Counted from the first letter of the stretch, positions 9,502-20,905 are shown. The stretch is DNA of 64,000 nucleotides from Rhodopseudomonas palustris HaA2 (GCF_000013365.1 NC_007778.1:2294001-2358000), one strand, 5' to 3'. A program made the numbers and translations. Notes: generated by a model from the letters alone, not told the origin.

Positions 9502-10929
9502 GTGGGCCTGACCATCACCAACACGCCGAAGCGCGCCGAGCCGCAGGCCGTGGCCAGCGCCATTGAAGCGCTCGCGGCGCGGTTCGGCAACCGTCTCGTC
9601 ACGTCGCTCGCGGTTCGCGAACAGCACGGCCACACCACCACCTGGCTGCCGAACCAGCCGCCGGACGCGGTGGTGATGGCGCAGGAGACGGCGGACATCC
9701 AGGACGTGGTGCGCATTTGTGCCAAATACCGCGTGCCGGTGATCGCGTTCGGCACCGGCACCTCGCTGGAGGGCCACGTCAACGCCCCGGCTGGCGGCAT
9801 TTCGATCGACCTGCGCGACATGAACAAGATCCTCAGCGTTCATGCCGAGGATCTCGACTGCGTGATCCAGCCCGGCGTCACCCGCAAGGCTCTGAACGAG
9901 GACCTTCGCGACCAGGGCCTGTTCTTCCCGATCGATCCGGGCGCCGACGCCTCGATCGGCGGCATGGCGGCGACGCGCGCCTCCGGCACCAATGCGGTCC
10001 GCTACGGCACCATGCGCGACAACGTGCTGGCGCTGAAAGTCGTTCGCGGCGACGGCGAGATCATCACCACCGGCACCCGCGCCAAAAAGTCCGCCGCCGG
10101 CTACGACCTGACGCATCTGTTCGTCGGCAGCGAGGGCACGCTCGGCATCATTTCGGAACTGACCATCAAGCTGCGCGGCATCCCCGAGGTGATCGCGGCG
10201 GCCTCGTGCTCGTTTTCGTCGGTCACCGACGCCTGCCAGGCGGTGATCCTGGCGATCCAGACCGGCATCCCGCTGGCGCGGATCGAGCTGCTCAGCGAGT
10301 CCCAGGTCAGGGCCGTCAACGCCTATTCCAAGCTGACGCTGCCGGAGACGCCGCTGCTGCTGCTGGAATTCCACGGCAGCGAGGTCGAGGTCGGCGAGCA
10401 GTCGAAGAATTTCGGCGCGATCGCCAAGGATTGCGGCGGCGGCGACTTCACCTGGACGACGCGGCCCGAAGACCGCAACAAGCTCTGGCAGGCCCGGCAC
10501 GACGCCTATTGGTCGGTGCGGGCGCTGCGGCCCGGCGACGGCGTCGGCGTGGTCGCCACCGATGTCTGCGTGCCGATCTCCCGGCTGGCCGATTGCGTCG
10601 CCGAGACTGAGCAGGACATGGCGCGGCTCGGCCTGCTGGCGCCGATCGTCGGCCATGTCGGCGACGGCAATTTCCATTGCTCGCTGCTATGCGACGTCAA
10701 CGACGCCGACGAGATGGCGCGCGCCGATGAGTTCATGCACCGTCTGGTCGAGCGGGCGCAGGCAATGGACGGCACCTGCACCGGCGAACACGGCATCGGT
10801 CAGGGCAAGCAGAAATATCTTCAAGCCGAACTCGGCATCGAGGCGCTGCAGGCGATGCGCGCGATCAAGCAGGCGCTTGACCCGCAAAACATCTTCAATC
10901 CCGGCAAGATCCTGCCGCAAGGGCTTTGA
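9502..10929 (+). CDS. FAD-dependent D-lactate dehydrogenase / D-2-hydroxyacid oxidase
   Basis: The protein has an N-terminal FAD_binding_4 (PCMH-type) domain (PVIAFGTGTSLEGHV; IDPGADASIGGMAATRASGTNAVRYG; HLFVGSEGTLGIISELTIKL) and a C-terminal FAD-oxidase_C domain with VGHVGDGNFH, TGEHGIG and the closing DPQNIFNPGKI. It most resembles the D-lactate dehydrogenase (cytochrome)/LDHD group that oxidises D-2-hydroxyacids and passes electrons to the respiratory chain. I chose GTG 9502 because CCGGAGGA lies 8-15 bases upstream. An ATG at 9448 adds 18 residues with no family match. Length from GTG is 475 residues, typical. A hairpin follows the stop. Confidence 0.88.
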   Translation: MGLTITNTPKRAEPQAVASAIEALAARFGNRLVTSLAVREQHGHTTTWLPNQPPDAVVMAQETADIQDVVRICAKYRVPVIAFGTGTSLEGHVNAPAGGISIDLRDMNKILSVHAEDLDCVIQPGVTRKALNEDLRDQGLFFPIDPGADASIGGMAATRASGTNAVRYGTMRDNVLALKVVRGDGEIITTGTRAKKSAAGYDLTHLFVGSEGTLGIISELTIKLRGIPEVIAAASCSFSSVTDACQAVILAIQTGIPLARIELLSESQVRAVNAYSKLTLPETPLLLLEFHGSEVEVGEQSKNFGAIAKDCGGGDFTWTTRPEDRNKLWQARHDAYWSVRALRPGDGVGVVATDVCVPISRLADCVAETEQDMARLGLLAPIVGHVGDGNFHCSLLCDVNDADEMARADEFMHRLVERAQAMDGTCTGEHGIGQGKQKYLQAELGIEALQAMRAIKQALDPQNIFNPGKILPQGL

Positions 10930-10938
10930 AGTGTTGAT

Positions 10939-10970
10939 ATTTCCGCCTCACCCTGATGTGCGGCGGAAAT
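10939..10970 (+). terminator. Hairpin after the flavoprotein gene, possible terminator
   Basis: ATTTCCGCC (10939-10947) pairs perfectly with GGCGGAAAT (10962-10970) around a 14-base loop, 10 bases past the stop. No T-run follows, so it may act as a 3'-end stabiliser or a weak terminator. Confidence 0.45.
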
Positions 10971-11066
10971 TGCTGTGAGTTCGCCATCATTCGTTGTTAT
11001 GCGTTGATAAGACGGAGCTAATGATCGTTGGCCGGGGCAGGCTGATCGCCCGGGGGGACACACGCG

Positions 11067-14000
11067 TTGCAGACGACCTTGCTCGGCCTGGCCATCGCGC
11101 TGATTGTGGCGCTGCTCGCCGCCCTGGTCGGGCCTTTCGTGGTCGACTGGAATCAGTTCCGCGATCAGTTCGAGACCGAGGCGACGCGGCTCGCCGGCGC
11201 GCCGGTCCGGGTCGCGGGCGACCTCGACGCGAGGCTGTTGCCGACGCCGACGCTACGGCTGCGCGACGTCACCATCGGCGGCGCTAACGATCCCGGCCGC
11301 ATCCGCGCCGCCAAGCTCGATGTCGAATTCAGCCTCGGCGCGCTGATGCGCGGCGAATGGCGCGCCGACGAACTCTCGGTCAACGGCTTTGCGCTCGACC
11401 TCGGGCTCGATGCCGACGGCCGGCTCGACTGGCCGGCCTCCGGCCTGTCCGACCTCGCCGCGCTGTCGATCGACCGGCTCAATCTGACCGGCCGGATCGC
11501 GCTGCACGACGCCGCCAGCCGCTCCACGCTCGAACTCAGCGACATCGCTTTCGCCGGCGATCTGCGCGCCCAGGGCACCTCGCTGCGCGGCGACGGCAAT
11601 TTCCTGATGCACGGCACGCGCTATCCGTTCCGGCTGTCGGCCGGGCGGGCGGCGGCGAGCCAAGGGACGAGTCAGGCGACGAACGATGGCACGCGACTGC
11701 ACCTCACGGTCGATCAGGCCGGGCGTGGCGTGACGGCCGATCTCGACGGCGTGCTGGCATTCGCCGGCCGCTCGCCGCGGTTCGAGGGCACCGCCATGCT
11801 CTCGGCGACGGCCGCGCCCGACGGCTCGCGCACGCCGTGGCGGATCTCGGCGAAGGTGAAAGCCGATCCCGCGCTGGCGGCGCTGGATCAGCTCGACGTC
11901 AGCTGGGGGGCTGAGGAGCGCGCGCTGAAGCTCGCCGGTTCCGGCGACGTCCGGTTCGGCGCAGCGCCGCTGCTCACCGCCAGATTGGCGGCGCGCCAGC
12001 TCGACGGCGACAGGCTGCTGGCCGCGGAGGGCGACGACCCGGCGGGCTGGCTGCGGCAATTGCGCGACCGCATCGGCATGACGCCGCAGCCGCCGCTACC
12101 GATGCGGCTCGTGCTCGACGCCGAGCAGATCATGCTCGGCGGCCGGCCGCTGACCGAAATTGCCGCGGAGCTGCGCTCCGACCGCGCGATGTGGCGGATC
12201 GATCGCTTCGCCCTGCGGGCGCCCGGCGGTTCGCGGCTGGCGCTGAGCGGGGGTGGCGGGCCGGCCGGCGCGTCGGATCAGTTCAACGGTACGCTGACGA
12301 TCGAGTCCGCCGATCCCGATCTGCTCACCGCGTGGCTGCAGGGGCGCGCGCCGACACGGGTCGGTCCGGCGAAGCCCTTGCGGATGCAGGGCCGCGTCGC
12401 CGCGTCGACCGACGCGGTCACGATCGATCCGCTGACGATCGAGGCGGATGGCGGCACGCTGCGGGGCCGCATCGCCACCAGCCGGACGGTCGATCGCGGC
12501 GGCCGGATCGAGGCCGTGCTGGCGGGCGACCGGGTCGATCTCGATGCCGCCACCGAATTGTGGCATTCGCTGGCGGGTCCGCGCGACAACTGGCCGGAGC
12601 AGGCGAGCGTCGCGCTCGATCTCGAAGAGGCCACATCCGGCGGCCAGATCTGGCGGCCGTTGCGGACGAAGTTCGGCTACGGACCCGGCACCGTCTCGCT
12701 CGATCAGCTCGAGGCCCGGAGTGCAAGCGGCGTGACGCTGCAAGGCGACGGCCGGCTCGATCGCGCCAACGCCATCGGTCGGCTCAATCTCGCGGCGCTC
12801 GCGCCGTCGCTGCGCCCGATCGCCGACGCGCTCGATCAGGTCGCGCCGACCATCGCCGCACGGCTGAAGACCATCGGCGAGGGGCCCGGCGCCGCGCCAG
12901 GCGATGCGCGGATTTCGATCGCGCTGACACTCGAGGCCGACAAGGCGAAGGCCGGGCAGGTCAATGCGGGCGCGGTGGCGCAGATCGACAGCCGGCCGCT
13001 CAAGGGTACGGTAACTCTGAAGGCGACGCCGAGCGGCGCCGACATCGGGGATCTCAAGGCGGACGCGCTCAGTCGCAGCAACATCAGCCTGAGCGGCAAA
13101 TTGTCGGCCGAGCGCGGCGTCTCGTTGTTGACCTTGCTCGGGCTCGATCGGGCGATCGCCGCCGGCGAGGGCGGCGGTACGCTCGACCTCGCCGCGTCCG
13201 GCGCGTGGGGCGGGCCGCTGAAGGTGAAGGCGCATCTGACGAGCGCAGCTCTCGACATCGCGGCCGACGGCCCGGTCGAGCCGTGGGCGGCCGAACCGAA
13301 GGCGACGCTGTCGCTGAATGCGCGCCGGGTCGATCTGGCGCCGCTGTTCGACCTTGCTGCGGCGGGCGGCGATGCAGCGAGGATCAGCGCGACCTCGCGG
13401 CTCGCGGTCGCCGGCCGGCAGTGGAGCTTCAACGAGATCGACGCCGGCCTCGGCGGCGCGCGTCTGCGCGGGCGGCTGGCGCTGACGCTCGGCGACGAGA
13501 TCGGCGTCGATGGCGAGGCCGGTCTCGATGCGCTGGCGCTCGGGCCGGCGCTGCAGCTGGCGCTCGGCGTCACCGGCCACGATCCGGCCGAGCCGCTCGG
13601 CCGCGGCCTGCTGCATGGCTGGCGCGGCAAGGTCGCTTTCCAGGCGCTGCGCGCGACGCTGCCCGGGGGCGCCGAGCTGCAGCCGTTCGGCGGCCTATTG
13701 CGCCACGACGGCCGGACCCTGACGCTGGACGCCAAGGGCAAGCTCGGCGGCGGCGACGCCAAAGTCGTGCTGCACGCCAGGCCGGGCGATGCCGGCGTCG
13801 CGTTCGACGCCGATGTCGGGCTGGCAGGTGCGGATGCGTCGGCGCTGCGTTACGGTGAGCAGGCGATGCCGGCGGCCAAAGCGTCGCTGCAGATCACGCT
13901 CGACAGCGTCGGCCGCAGCGCTTCGGCGCTGGGCGGCGCTCTGGCCGGCGGCGGCACGCTGACGCTGGAGCGGGCGCAAATCCCTGGGCTCGATCCCAAG

Positions 14001-14888
14001 GCGTTCGAGGTCGCGATGCGGGCCGGCGAGTCGCCGACACCGATCGACGAAGCCAGCCTCGCCCGGATGGTCGAGCCGGTTCTGTCGGGTGGAACGCTTG
14101 CGGTCGACAGCGCGCAGTTCCCGCTCAGCCTCGCCGACGGGCGTCTGCGGGTCGCGGCCACGCCGCTGACCGCCAAGGGCGCGCGGGCGGTGATCTCGGG
14201 CGGCTACGACATCCCGGCGGGGCAGGCCGATCTGCGCGCCACGCTGGCGCTGACCGGCACCGGCCCGGGGCTTCCGCCCGACATCCGGATTTTCGCAGCC
14301 GGCCCGCCGGAGCGGCTGACGCGCAACGTCGATCTGTCGGCGCTGTCGTCCTGGTTGACGGTGCAGCGGATCGATCGCGAGACCAAGAAGCTGGAAAGCC
14401 TGGAGCAGGAGGCGAAACCGCCGGCATTGCCGGCGTCGCGTCCGGCTTCCGACGGAGCGGCGCCGATTGCCGCAGCGAATCCGGCGCAGAACAGCCTTGC
14501 ACCAGCAGCGCCGTCGAAGGCAGCGCCATCGAACGGGCCCGCGCCGACCGAGTCGCAGCAGGGCGCGGCCTCACCGCTGGTGCCGTTGCCGGATGCCGAC
14601 CCGCGCCGCGCGCCGTCACAGCCGTCGCCATCGCAGCCATCACCACGGGCCGCCACGCCGAAGCCTGTGCCCGTTGCACCGCTGCCCCAAGCCGTGCCGC
14701 CCCGAACCGCGACGCCCCAAGCTGGGCCGCCCCAAGCCGCGACCAGCGACAAGCCCGGCACACGCGAGAAGCTAGCGCCGCTACCGCCGGCTCTGGAAAT
14801 CAAACCCGCACCGGGCGACGCGCGACCGTCCCGGTCGCGCCCGCCTTTGGTTCTCACGCCCCCGAACAATTCGCGGGCGGCCAACTAA
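11067..14888 (+). CDS. AsmA-family outer-envelope biogenesis protein
   Basis: The 1273-residue protein starts with one membrane helix (LLGLAIALIVALLAALVGPFVV) and the AsmA signature VDWNQFRDQFETEATRLAGAPVRVAGDLDARLLPTPTLRLRDVTIGG. A long beta-rich repetitive body follows (many G-L/D-L alternations to about residue 1080), then a ~150-residue Pro/Ala/Ser-rich disordered tail. AsmA-like proteins (AsmA, TamB, YhdP) are inner-membrane-anchored bridges implicated in lipid transport to the outer membrane. TTG at 11067 is chosen because CGGGGGGA precedes it by 8 bases and the membrane helix begins at once. Coding is continuous without frameshift. Confidence 0.88.
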   Translation: MQTTLLGLAIALIVALLAALVGPFVVDWNQFRDQFETEATRLAGAPVRVAGDLDARLLPTPTLRLRDVTIGGANDPGRIRAAKLDVEFSLGALMRGEWRADELSVNGFALDLGLDADGRLDWPASGLSDLAALSIDRLNLTGRIALHDAASRSTLELSDIAFAGDLRAQGTSLRGDGNFLMHGTRYPFRLSAGRAAASQGTSQATNDGTRLHLTVDQAGRGVTADLDGVLAFAGRSPRFEGTAMLSATAAPDGSRTPWRISAKVKADPALAALDQLDVSWGAEERALKLAGSGDVRFGAAPLLTARLAARQLDGDRLLAAEGDDPAGWLRQLRDRIGMTPQPPLPMRLVLDAEQIMLGGRPLTEIAAELRSDRAMWRIDRFALRAPGGSRLALSGGGGPAGASDQFNGTLTIESADPDLLTAWLQGRAPTRVGPAKPLRMQGRVAASTDAVTIDPLTIEADGGTLRGRIATSRTVDRGGRIEAVLAGDRVDLDAATELWHSLAGPRDNWPEQASVALDLEEATSGGQIWRPLRTKFGYGPGTVSLDQLEARSASGVTLQGDGRLDRANAIGRLNLAALAPSLRPIADALDQVAPTIAARLKTIGEGPGAAPGDARISIALTLEADKAKAGQVNAGAVAQIDSRPLKGTVTLKATPSGADIGDLKADALSRSNISLSGKLSAERGVSLLTLLGLDRAIAAGEGGGTLDLAASGAWGGPLKVKAHLTSAALDIAADGPVEPWAAEPKATLSLNARRVDLAPLFDLAAAGGDAARISATSRLAVAGRQWSFNEIDAGLGGARLRGRLALTLGDEIGVDGEAGLDALALGPALQLALGVTGHDPAEPLGRGLLHGWRGKVAFQALRATLPGGAELQPFGGLLRHDGRTLTLDAKGKLGGGDAKVVLHARPGDAGVAFDADVGLAGADASALRYGEQAMPAAKASLQITLDSVGRSASALGGALAGGGTLTLERAQIPGLDPKAFEVAMRAGESPTPIDEASLARMVEPVLSGGTLAVDSAQFPLSLADGRLRVAATPLTAKGARAVISGGYDIPAGQADLRATLALTGTGPGLPPDIRIFAAGPPERLTRNVDLSALSSWLTVQRIDRETKKLESLEQEAKPPALPASRPASDGAAPIAAANPAQNSLAPAAPSKAAPSNGPAPTESQQGAASPLVPLPDADPRRAPSQPSPSQPSPRAATPKPVPVAPLPQAVPPRTATPQAGPPQAATSDKPGTREKLAPLPPALEIKPAPGDARPSRSRPPLVLTPPNNSRAAN

Positions 14889-14912
14889 CTGCGCACCAAC
14901 CGACGAAGTCGA

Positions 14913-15197
14913 TCAGTGCGCCACGATGCTGCTATCGACCTTGGCTTCGACCACGGGCTGTGGCTGCTGCGGTTGCTGCATCGCGCGGCTGCGGAAGTAG
15001 TCCAGCACGAACAGGCGAATCGCCGACGACAGATTGCCCTGCTGACGATTGCCGTCGATTTCACCGACGAGCTCGGACAAAGTCATGTCCCGCACGCCGG
15101 AGATCTCCTTCATGCCGTTCCAGAACGCCTCTTCGAGGCTGACACTGGTCTTGTGGCCCGCGACCACGATCGATCGTTTGACGACCGGCGATTTCAT
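14913..15197 (-). CDS. Ribbon-helix-helix domain protein
   Basis: The 94-residue protein carries an RHH_4-type DNA-binding fold: KRSIVVAGHKTSVSLEEAFWNGMKEISGVRDMTLSELVGEID, where the RSIVVAG strand and two helices are visible. A short helical region (LSSAIRLFVLDYFRSRA) and a Gln/Pro-rich tail follow. Its start overlaps the end of the DUF4169 gene by 4 bases, so the pair is co-transcribed. This pairing recurs next to fumC in many alphaproteobacteria. Target operator is unknown. Confidence 0.82.
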   Translation of the reverse strand: MKSPVVKRSIVVAGHKTSVSLEEAFWNGMKEISGVRDMTLSELVGEIDGNRQQGNLSSAIRLFVLDYFRSRAMQQPQQPQPVVEAKVDSSIVAH

Positions 15198-15382
15198 GAC
15201 GCGTCCTCGCCACCGATTACATGTTGATCCAGCAGTTCATTGGCGCGACCGACCCGATGCTCGTCGCTCGCACGCTGCGATTTGGTCCTGCCAAATCGCG
15301 CACGATTGACGTCGGCGAGCTTCGCGGCTGCTTCCCGCTCCGCCCGTTTCTTGAAACGTCTCAAATTGACCACATCCACCAT
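15194..15382 (-). CDS. DUF4169 small basic protein
   Basis: The short protein MVDVVNLRRFKKRAEREAAA... with FGRTKSQRA matches DUF4169, a charged alphaproteobacterial family of about 60 residues. Its function is unknown. It is translated just ahead of the RHH gene with a 4-base stop/start overlap. I prefer ATG 15382. A GTG at 15391 would add three residues, and neither start has a clear ribosome-binding site. The ~250 bases upstream (15392-15646) are comparatively AT-rich and carry no gene. Confidence 0.75.
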   Translation of the reverse strand: MVDVVNLRRFKKRAEREAAAKLADVNRARFGRTKSQRASDEHRVGRANELLDQHVIGGEDAS

Positions 15383-15646
15383 TACGAACACCCATTATCG
15401 ACTAATCGGCAACGGGCGTCGCTCAGGGCCGGGCACGAATGCACGAAGCCATAGGCGGCTCGATCACCATCAAGAATACAGTCCTCACCGCTGCAGGTTG
15501 CTGCTAATTCCGGCCCGCCGACGGCGGATTAAAATTACCAAATCACAACGCTGCGAGATCAAGTTGATCAATCCGCACGAGCAAGGGATATGATTTACAT
15601 CAATTTCCAAAATGGCATTTTTGGTCAGTCTGCGCGACGGCACGGC

Positions 15647-17065
<1,419 letters not shown>

Positions 17066-17157
17066 CGCGGTCGTCCTGTCGGTCAGCGGGGGAATCGTAA
17101 AGAACCCCGCAGGCCGCGCCGCGGCCGGCGGAGGGGGCGCGACGGCTGCGCGAAACC

Positions 17158-17682
17158 CTATTTCTTGCGGAAGCGATCGAGCCGCACCACTTCGGCGCCT
17201 TCGGATTTGACCGCCTCGTCGGCGGCAATTTCGGCAGGCCCGGAATCGGCCGCGGCGGGCAAAGCCGGGCTCGGAGCCGGGGGGGCGATCTCCGGGGCGT
17301 CGGTGTCGGCAGCTTCAGCGGCGCCGTCACCGGCTTCGAATTGCAGGCCGAACTGCACCGACGGATCGAAGAAGCTCTTGATCGACGAAAACGGCACCAC
17401 CAGCCGCTCCGGAATGCCGCCGAACGACAGCCCGACCTCGAAACGATCCTCGGTCACCACCAGATCCCAGAATTGATGCTGGAGGATGACGGTCATCTCC
17501 TCCGGATATTGCGCCAGCAGCCGTGGCGACAGCTTCACGCCATCGGCCTTGGACAGGAAGGTGATGAAGAAGTGGTGCTCGCCGGGCAGGCCGTGCTGAG
17601 CGACGTCGGTCAGGACCTGCCGCAGCACGCCGCGCAAGGCTTCGCGCGCGAGGACGTCGTATCGGATGTGATCGGTGGCCAT
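17158..17682 (-). CDS. sspB: SspB-alpha, ClpXP adaptor for ssrA-tagged proteins
   Basis: The 174-residue protein has the SspB core ([42 protein letters not shown]-like [55 protein letters not shown]). An acidic Pro/Ala-rich linker and the C-terminal ClpX-binding-type motif [11 protein letters not shown] follow. It tethers tagged substrates to ClpXP. The start at 17682 begins the family match. An in-frame ATG at 17865 would add 61 unrelated residues reaching almost into the tmRNA. Its position directly after ssrA on the same strand links adaptor and tag. Confidence 0.92.
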   Translation of the reverse strand: MATDHIRYDVLAREALRGVLRQVLTDVAQHGLPGEHHFFITFLSKADGVKLSPRLLAQYPEEMTVILQHQFWDLVVTEDRFEVGLSFGGIPERLVVPFSSIKSFFDPSVQFGLQFEAGDGAAEAADTDAPEIAPPAPSPALPAAADSGPAEIAADEAVKSEGAEVVRLDRFRKK

Positions 17683-17885
17683 GACCTGTCCTGTGCCCGC
17701 CTCGTGCTGTGCTCGCTGGTCCCGTCGCCGGACGTTTCGACACTGATCACCATCGGCATCAGGGCCCGACTCGCGCCGACCGGACGGATCGTAACCCGGC
17801 AAAGGCCCGGGGTCAGCAGGCATCACGTTGGAATTATTGTGCTCCCCGGCGTCGACGGAAGGCACCAGGGGAGGTGGAGGAAAAG

Positions 17886-18218
17886 TAAAGTGGAGGCTTC
17901 TGTTGCCAGGTGCCTCCGAACCCCGCCAAACGGAGCTTAACCCGTCAGGACTTCAGACTTGGTCTTTCAAACTGCGTTACGCAGCCTGAGCAACCGGAGC
18001 ATAGTTGTCGTTGGCAACTATTGCATAGCCCGATAACGGCGGAACAATACCGGGAAAAAGCAAGCCCTTTACGCCCTCGTCGATCCTGTTTCGCCCCCGC
18101 CGAAGCCCGCGCTTCCAACTCGAAACAGGCGGGCTTGGGTGGAGGCGCCGGGTACTGCCCCCGGGTCCGAATGGTTTATTACGACGGCCATTTATTTCCA
18201 TAGTCGGGTTGCCCCGAC
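17886..18218 (-). ncRNA. ssrA: Circularly permuted two-piece tmRNA (alpha type)
   Basis: On the minus strand the acceptor piece comes first. Its T-arm CCGGG-GGCAGTA-CCCGG and the acceptor strand CGCCTCC (18141-18147) are followed by ACC. The coding piece starts with GGGGGCG (18092-18098), which pairs with that strand over 7 bp (one G-U). It continues with the conserved GAAACAGGATCGACG and encodes the tag ANDNYAPVAQAA (18015-17980) with a TAA stop (17979-17977). It ends in the GGAGGC...GCCTCC hairpin (17892-17917). Ending the coding piece near 17886 gives about 213 nt, the size known for Bradyrhizobium japonicum sra RNA. The excised internal segment is rich in inverted repeats. A TATATT -10 box lies at 18225-18230. 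The outer ends are approximate. Confidence 0.93.
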
Positions 18219-18349
18219 CTTCCCAATATAGGGGGCAATGGCTTGGGGCGGAAGGGCGTTCGCCGGCAAAACGTAAGTTATCCGGTCAGCCCGGCCGGAG
18301 GGGAAAAGGCAGCCGGCAAGAATGCCGGTGGTCGTTGGTAGGGAGCCGT

Positions 18350-18690
18350 CTGGCCGCGACATTCGCCCGGATGTCGCTGTTCGCGATCGGCGCCAACGCC
18401 GCGGTGCCGGAGATCCATCGCATCGTCGTCGAGGTGCCTCACGCCGACGTTCAATTCGCCGACGCCTATGCGATCGCGCGATCGTCTCCGGCATCCCCAA
18501 CGTCCTGATCGTCACGTTGATCGGCTATCAGGTCGCCGGAATCGCCGGTGCGAAAGTCGCGACGCCGGCGATGTGCCGTCCGACCGCGCTCGTCACCGCG
18601 GCCGCCGCAATGCTCACGGCGGCAACACGGCTCAATCCGCTGTGGCTGTTGATCGCCGGCGGCGCTCTGGGTTTCGCTGGCGTTGTCTGA
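18350..18690 (+). pseudogene. Decayed chromate transporter (ChrA) fragment
   Basis: One frame reads LAATFARMSLFAIGANAAVPEIHRIVVEV...FADAYAIARSSPASP, matching the ChrA N-terminal half-domain. Near 18490 the match shifts to another frame: PNVLIVTLIGYQVAGIAGAKVATPAMCRP. The sequence then jumps from the middle of the half-domain to its end (AATRLNPLWLLIAGGALGFAGVV). A frameshift and an internal deletion of roughly 80 or more residues make it non-functional. It sits just upstream of the tct operon and may be the scar of a lost gene. Confidence 0.75.
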
Positions 18691-18766
18691 CGAAACTGAG
18701 TAGGCAGGACGGCCACGCCGCCGATAACAAAAACGGGCGACGAAGCCCGGCAACGGGGAGGACACG

Positions 18767-19267
18767 ATGAGCGACACGCCGAGCGGGATCTCGGACAAAT
18801 CCCTGTTTCCGAAATGGATTCGCGGACCGCAGGATTTCATCGGCGGCCTCGCTCTGGTGGCGGTGGCTGCCTTCGCGCTGTGGGCATCGAGCGATCTTCA
18901 GGGCATGCAGGGCTTTTCGTTCGGCGCCGGCACGGCGCCGCGGATCTTCGCGCTGCTGCTGCTCGGGATCGGCATCGTCCTCACGGTGACCGCCGTCCTC
19001 GTCGACGGCGAACCGATGGCGAAATTTCACTGGCGCGGACCTTTGTTCGTCGGCCTCGCCATCCTGTGTTTCGCCGTCTCGATTCGCCCGCTCGGACTGA
19101 TCATCTCCGCCTTCGCCAGCTTCCTGATCGCCGCGCTCGGAACCCCCGAGACGCGTTGGAAGGAAACCGTCCTCGTCGGCATCGCGCTGACGATCGGCTG
19201 CAGCCTGCTGTTCCCCTATGCGCTGGGGCTGCCGATGCCGCTGTATCCGTCTGTCCTGATCCGGTGA
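18767..19267 (+). CDS. tctB: Tripartite tricarboxylate transporter small membrane subunit TctB
   Basis: The 166-residue protein has four hydrophobic helices (FIGGLALVAVAAFALWASSDLQG, IFALLLLGIGIVLTVTAVLV and two more), including the DLxxMxGFSFGAGTAPRIF pattern typical of TctB. It is the small integral subunit of a TTT secondary transporter that takes up carboxylates with the help of a periplasmic binding protein. GGGGAGG at 18754-18760 is the ribosome-binding site. tctA follows after 9 bases. Confidence 0.88.
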   Translation: MSDTPSGISDKSLFPKWIRGPQDFIGGLALVAVAAFALWASSDLQGMQGFSFGAGTAPRIFALLLLGIGIVLTVTAVLVDGEPMAKFHWRGPLFVGLAILCFAVSIRPLGLIISAFASFLIAALGTPETRWKETVLVGIALTIGCSLLFPYALGLPMPLYPSVLIR

Positions 19268-19276
19268 GCGCGCGCG

Positions 19277-20794
19277 ATGCTTGATCTGTTCTCCAATCTC
19301 GCGCTCGGCTTCCAGGTCGCGGCCTCGCCGATGAATCTCGGGCTCTGTCTCGTCGGCGCCCTGGTCGGCACGCTGATCGGCGTGCTGCCCGGCATCGGCA
19401 CCATCGCCACCGTGGCGATGCTGCTTCCGATCACCTTCGGCCTGCCGCCGATCGGCGCGCTGATCATGCTCGCCGGTATCTATTACGGCGCGCAATATGG
19501 CGGCTCGACCACATCGATCCTGGTCAACATTCCGGGCGAGGCGACCTCGGTGGTCACGACCCTCGACGGCTTCCAGATGGCCAAGCAGGGCAGGGCCGGT
19601 CCGGCGCTGGCGATCGCTGCGATCGGCTCCTTCGCCGCCGGCTGTTTCGCCACCGTGCTGATCGCGGTGCTGGGCGCGCCGCTGACCAAGCTGGCGCTGG
19701 AGTTCGGGCCGGCAGAATATTTTTCCCTGATGGTGCTCGGTTTGATCTTCGCGGTGGTGCTGGCGAAGGGGTCGGTGCTCAAGGCGGTCGCGATGATCGC
19801 GCTCGGCCTGCTGCTGTCGATGATCGGCTCCGACATCGAAACCGGCGCGTCCCGCATGACCTTCGGCATTCCCGAACTCGCCGACGGTCTGGGCTTCGCC
19901 ACCGTAGCGATGGGGGTGTTCGGCTTCGCCGAGATCATTCGCAACCTCGACGGCGGCACCGAGGCCGATCGGCAATTGGTGCAGCAGAAGATCACCGGCC
20001 TGATGCCGACCCGGAAGGATCTGCGCGACGCCGCGCCCGCGATCGCCCGCGGGACCGTGCTCGGCTCGATTCTCGGCATCCTGCCGGGCGGCGGCGCCGT
20101 GATCGCGTCGTTCGCGGCCTATACGCTGGAAAAGAAGATCTCCCGGACGCCCTACCGGTTCGGCCGGGGCGCGATCGAAGGCGTGGCGGGGCCGGAAAGC
20201 GCCAACAATGCCGCTGCGCAAACGTCTTTCATCCCGCTGCTGACGCTCGGCATTCCGCCGAACGCGGTGATGGCGCTGATGGTCGGCGCAATGACCATTC
20301 ACGGCATCGTGCCGGGACCGCAGGTGATGCAGAATCAGCCGGAACTGGTGTGGGGCATGATCGCCTCGATGTGGATCGGCAATCTGATGCTGCTGATCAT
20401 CAACCTGCCGCTGGTCGGAGTCTGGGTACGGTTGCTGCGCGTGCCGTACCGGCTGATGTTTCCGGCGATCGTGGTATTCTGCGCCATCGGCATCTATTCG
20501 GTGAACAATGCGCCGATCGACGTCGTGATGGCGGGTATTTTCGGACTGATCGGCTATTGGCTGGTCAAGCACGATTTCGAACCGGCTCCGCTGCTGCTCG
20601 GAATGGTGCTCGGACCGCTGATGGAGGAGAATCTGCGCCGGGCGCTGCTGATTTCGCGCGGCGACGCGACGATCTTCGTGACCCAGCCGCTGTCGGCGAC
20701 GTTGCTCGCGGTAGCCGCAGGACTTCTGGTGCTCGCGGTGCTTCCGTCGCTGCGCAGCAAGCGCGACGAGGTTTTCGTCGAGTCCGAGAACTGA
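19277..20794 (+). CDS. tctA: Tripartite tricarboxylate transporter large membrane subunit TctA
   Basis: The 505-residue protein has about 12 membrane segments with the two TctA signature regions: [26 protein letters not shown] near the N-terminus, and [22 protein letters not shown] with [34 protein letters not shown] in the middle. It forms the transport channel together with TctB. The order B-A-C is common for the family. Actual substrate (citrate, tartrate, aromatic acids) cannot be told from the channel. Confidence 0.93.
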   Translation: MLDLFSNLALGFQVAASPMNLGLCLVGALVGTLIGVLPGIGTIATVAMLLPITFGLPPIGALIMLAGIYYGAQYGGSTTSILVNIPGEATSVVTTLDGFQMAKQGRAGPALAIAAIGSFAAGCFATVLIAVLGAPLTKLALEFGPAEYFSLMVLGLIFAVVLAKGSVLKAVAMIALGLLLSMIGSDIETGASRMTFGIPELADGLGFATVAMGVFGFAEIIRNLDGGTEADRQLVQQKITGLMPTRKDLRDAAPAIARGTVLGSILGILPGGGAVIASFAAYTLEKKISRTPYRFGRGAIEGVAGPESANNAAAQTSFIPLLTLGIPPNAVMALMVGAMTIHGIVPGPQVMQNQPELVWGMIASMWIGNLMLLIINLPLVGVWVRLLRVPYRLMFPAIVVFCAIGIYSVNNAPIDVVMAGIFGLIGYWLVKHDFEPAPLLLGMVLGPLMEENLRRALLISRGDATIFVTQPLSATLLAVAAGLLVLAVLPSLRSKRDEVFVESEN

Positions 20795-20905
20795 TCGATT
20801 TGCGCGACGCAGACGTCAGCGTCGTGAACTGTCTGATATACTCGATCGGGTCATTCGCTCCCGATCATCTCGATATTGGCAAGGAATTTCTGCCGGAGGC
20901 GGAAC

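Noticed and set aside
17977-18201. A 74-residue minus-strand protein ending ANDNYAPVAQAA
   Set aside because: This is the tmRNA gene; only the last 12 codons are translated, as the proteolysis tag.
18632-20572. A 646-residue minus-strand open frame over tctB-tctA
   Set aside because: The product is Asp/Arg/Gln/His-rich with no recognisable fold. The opposite strand encodes clear TctB and TctA proteins.
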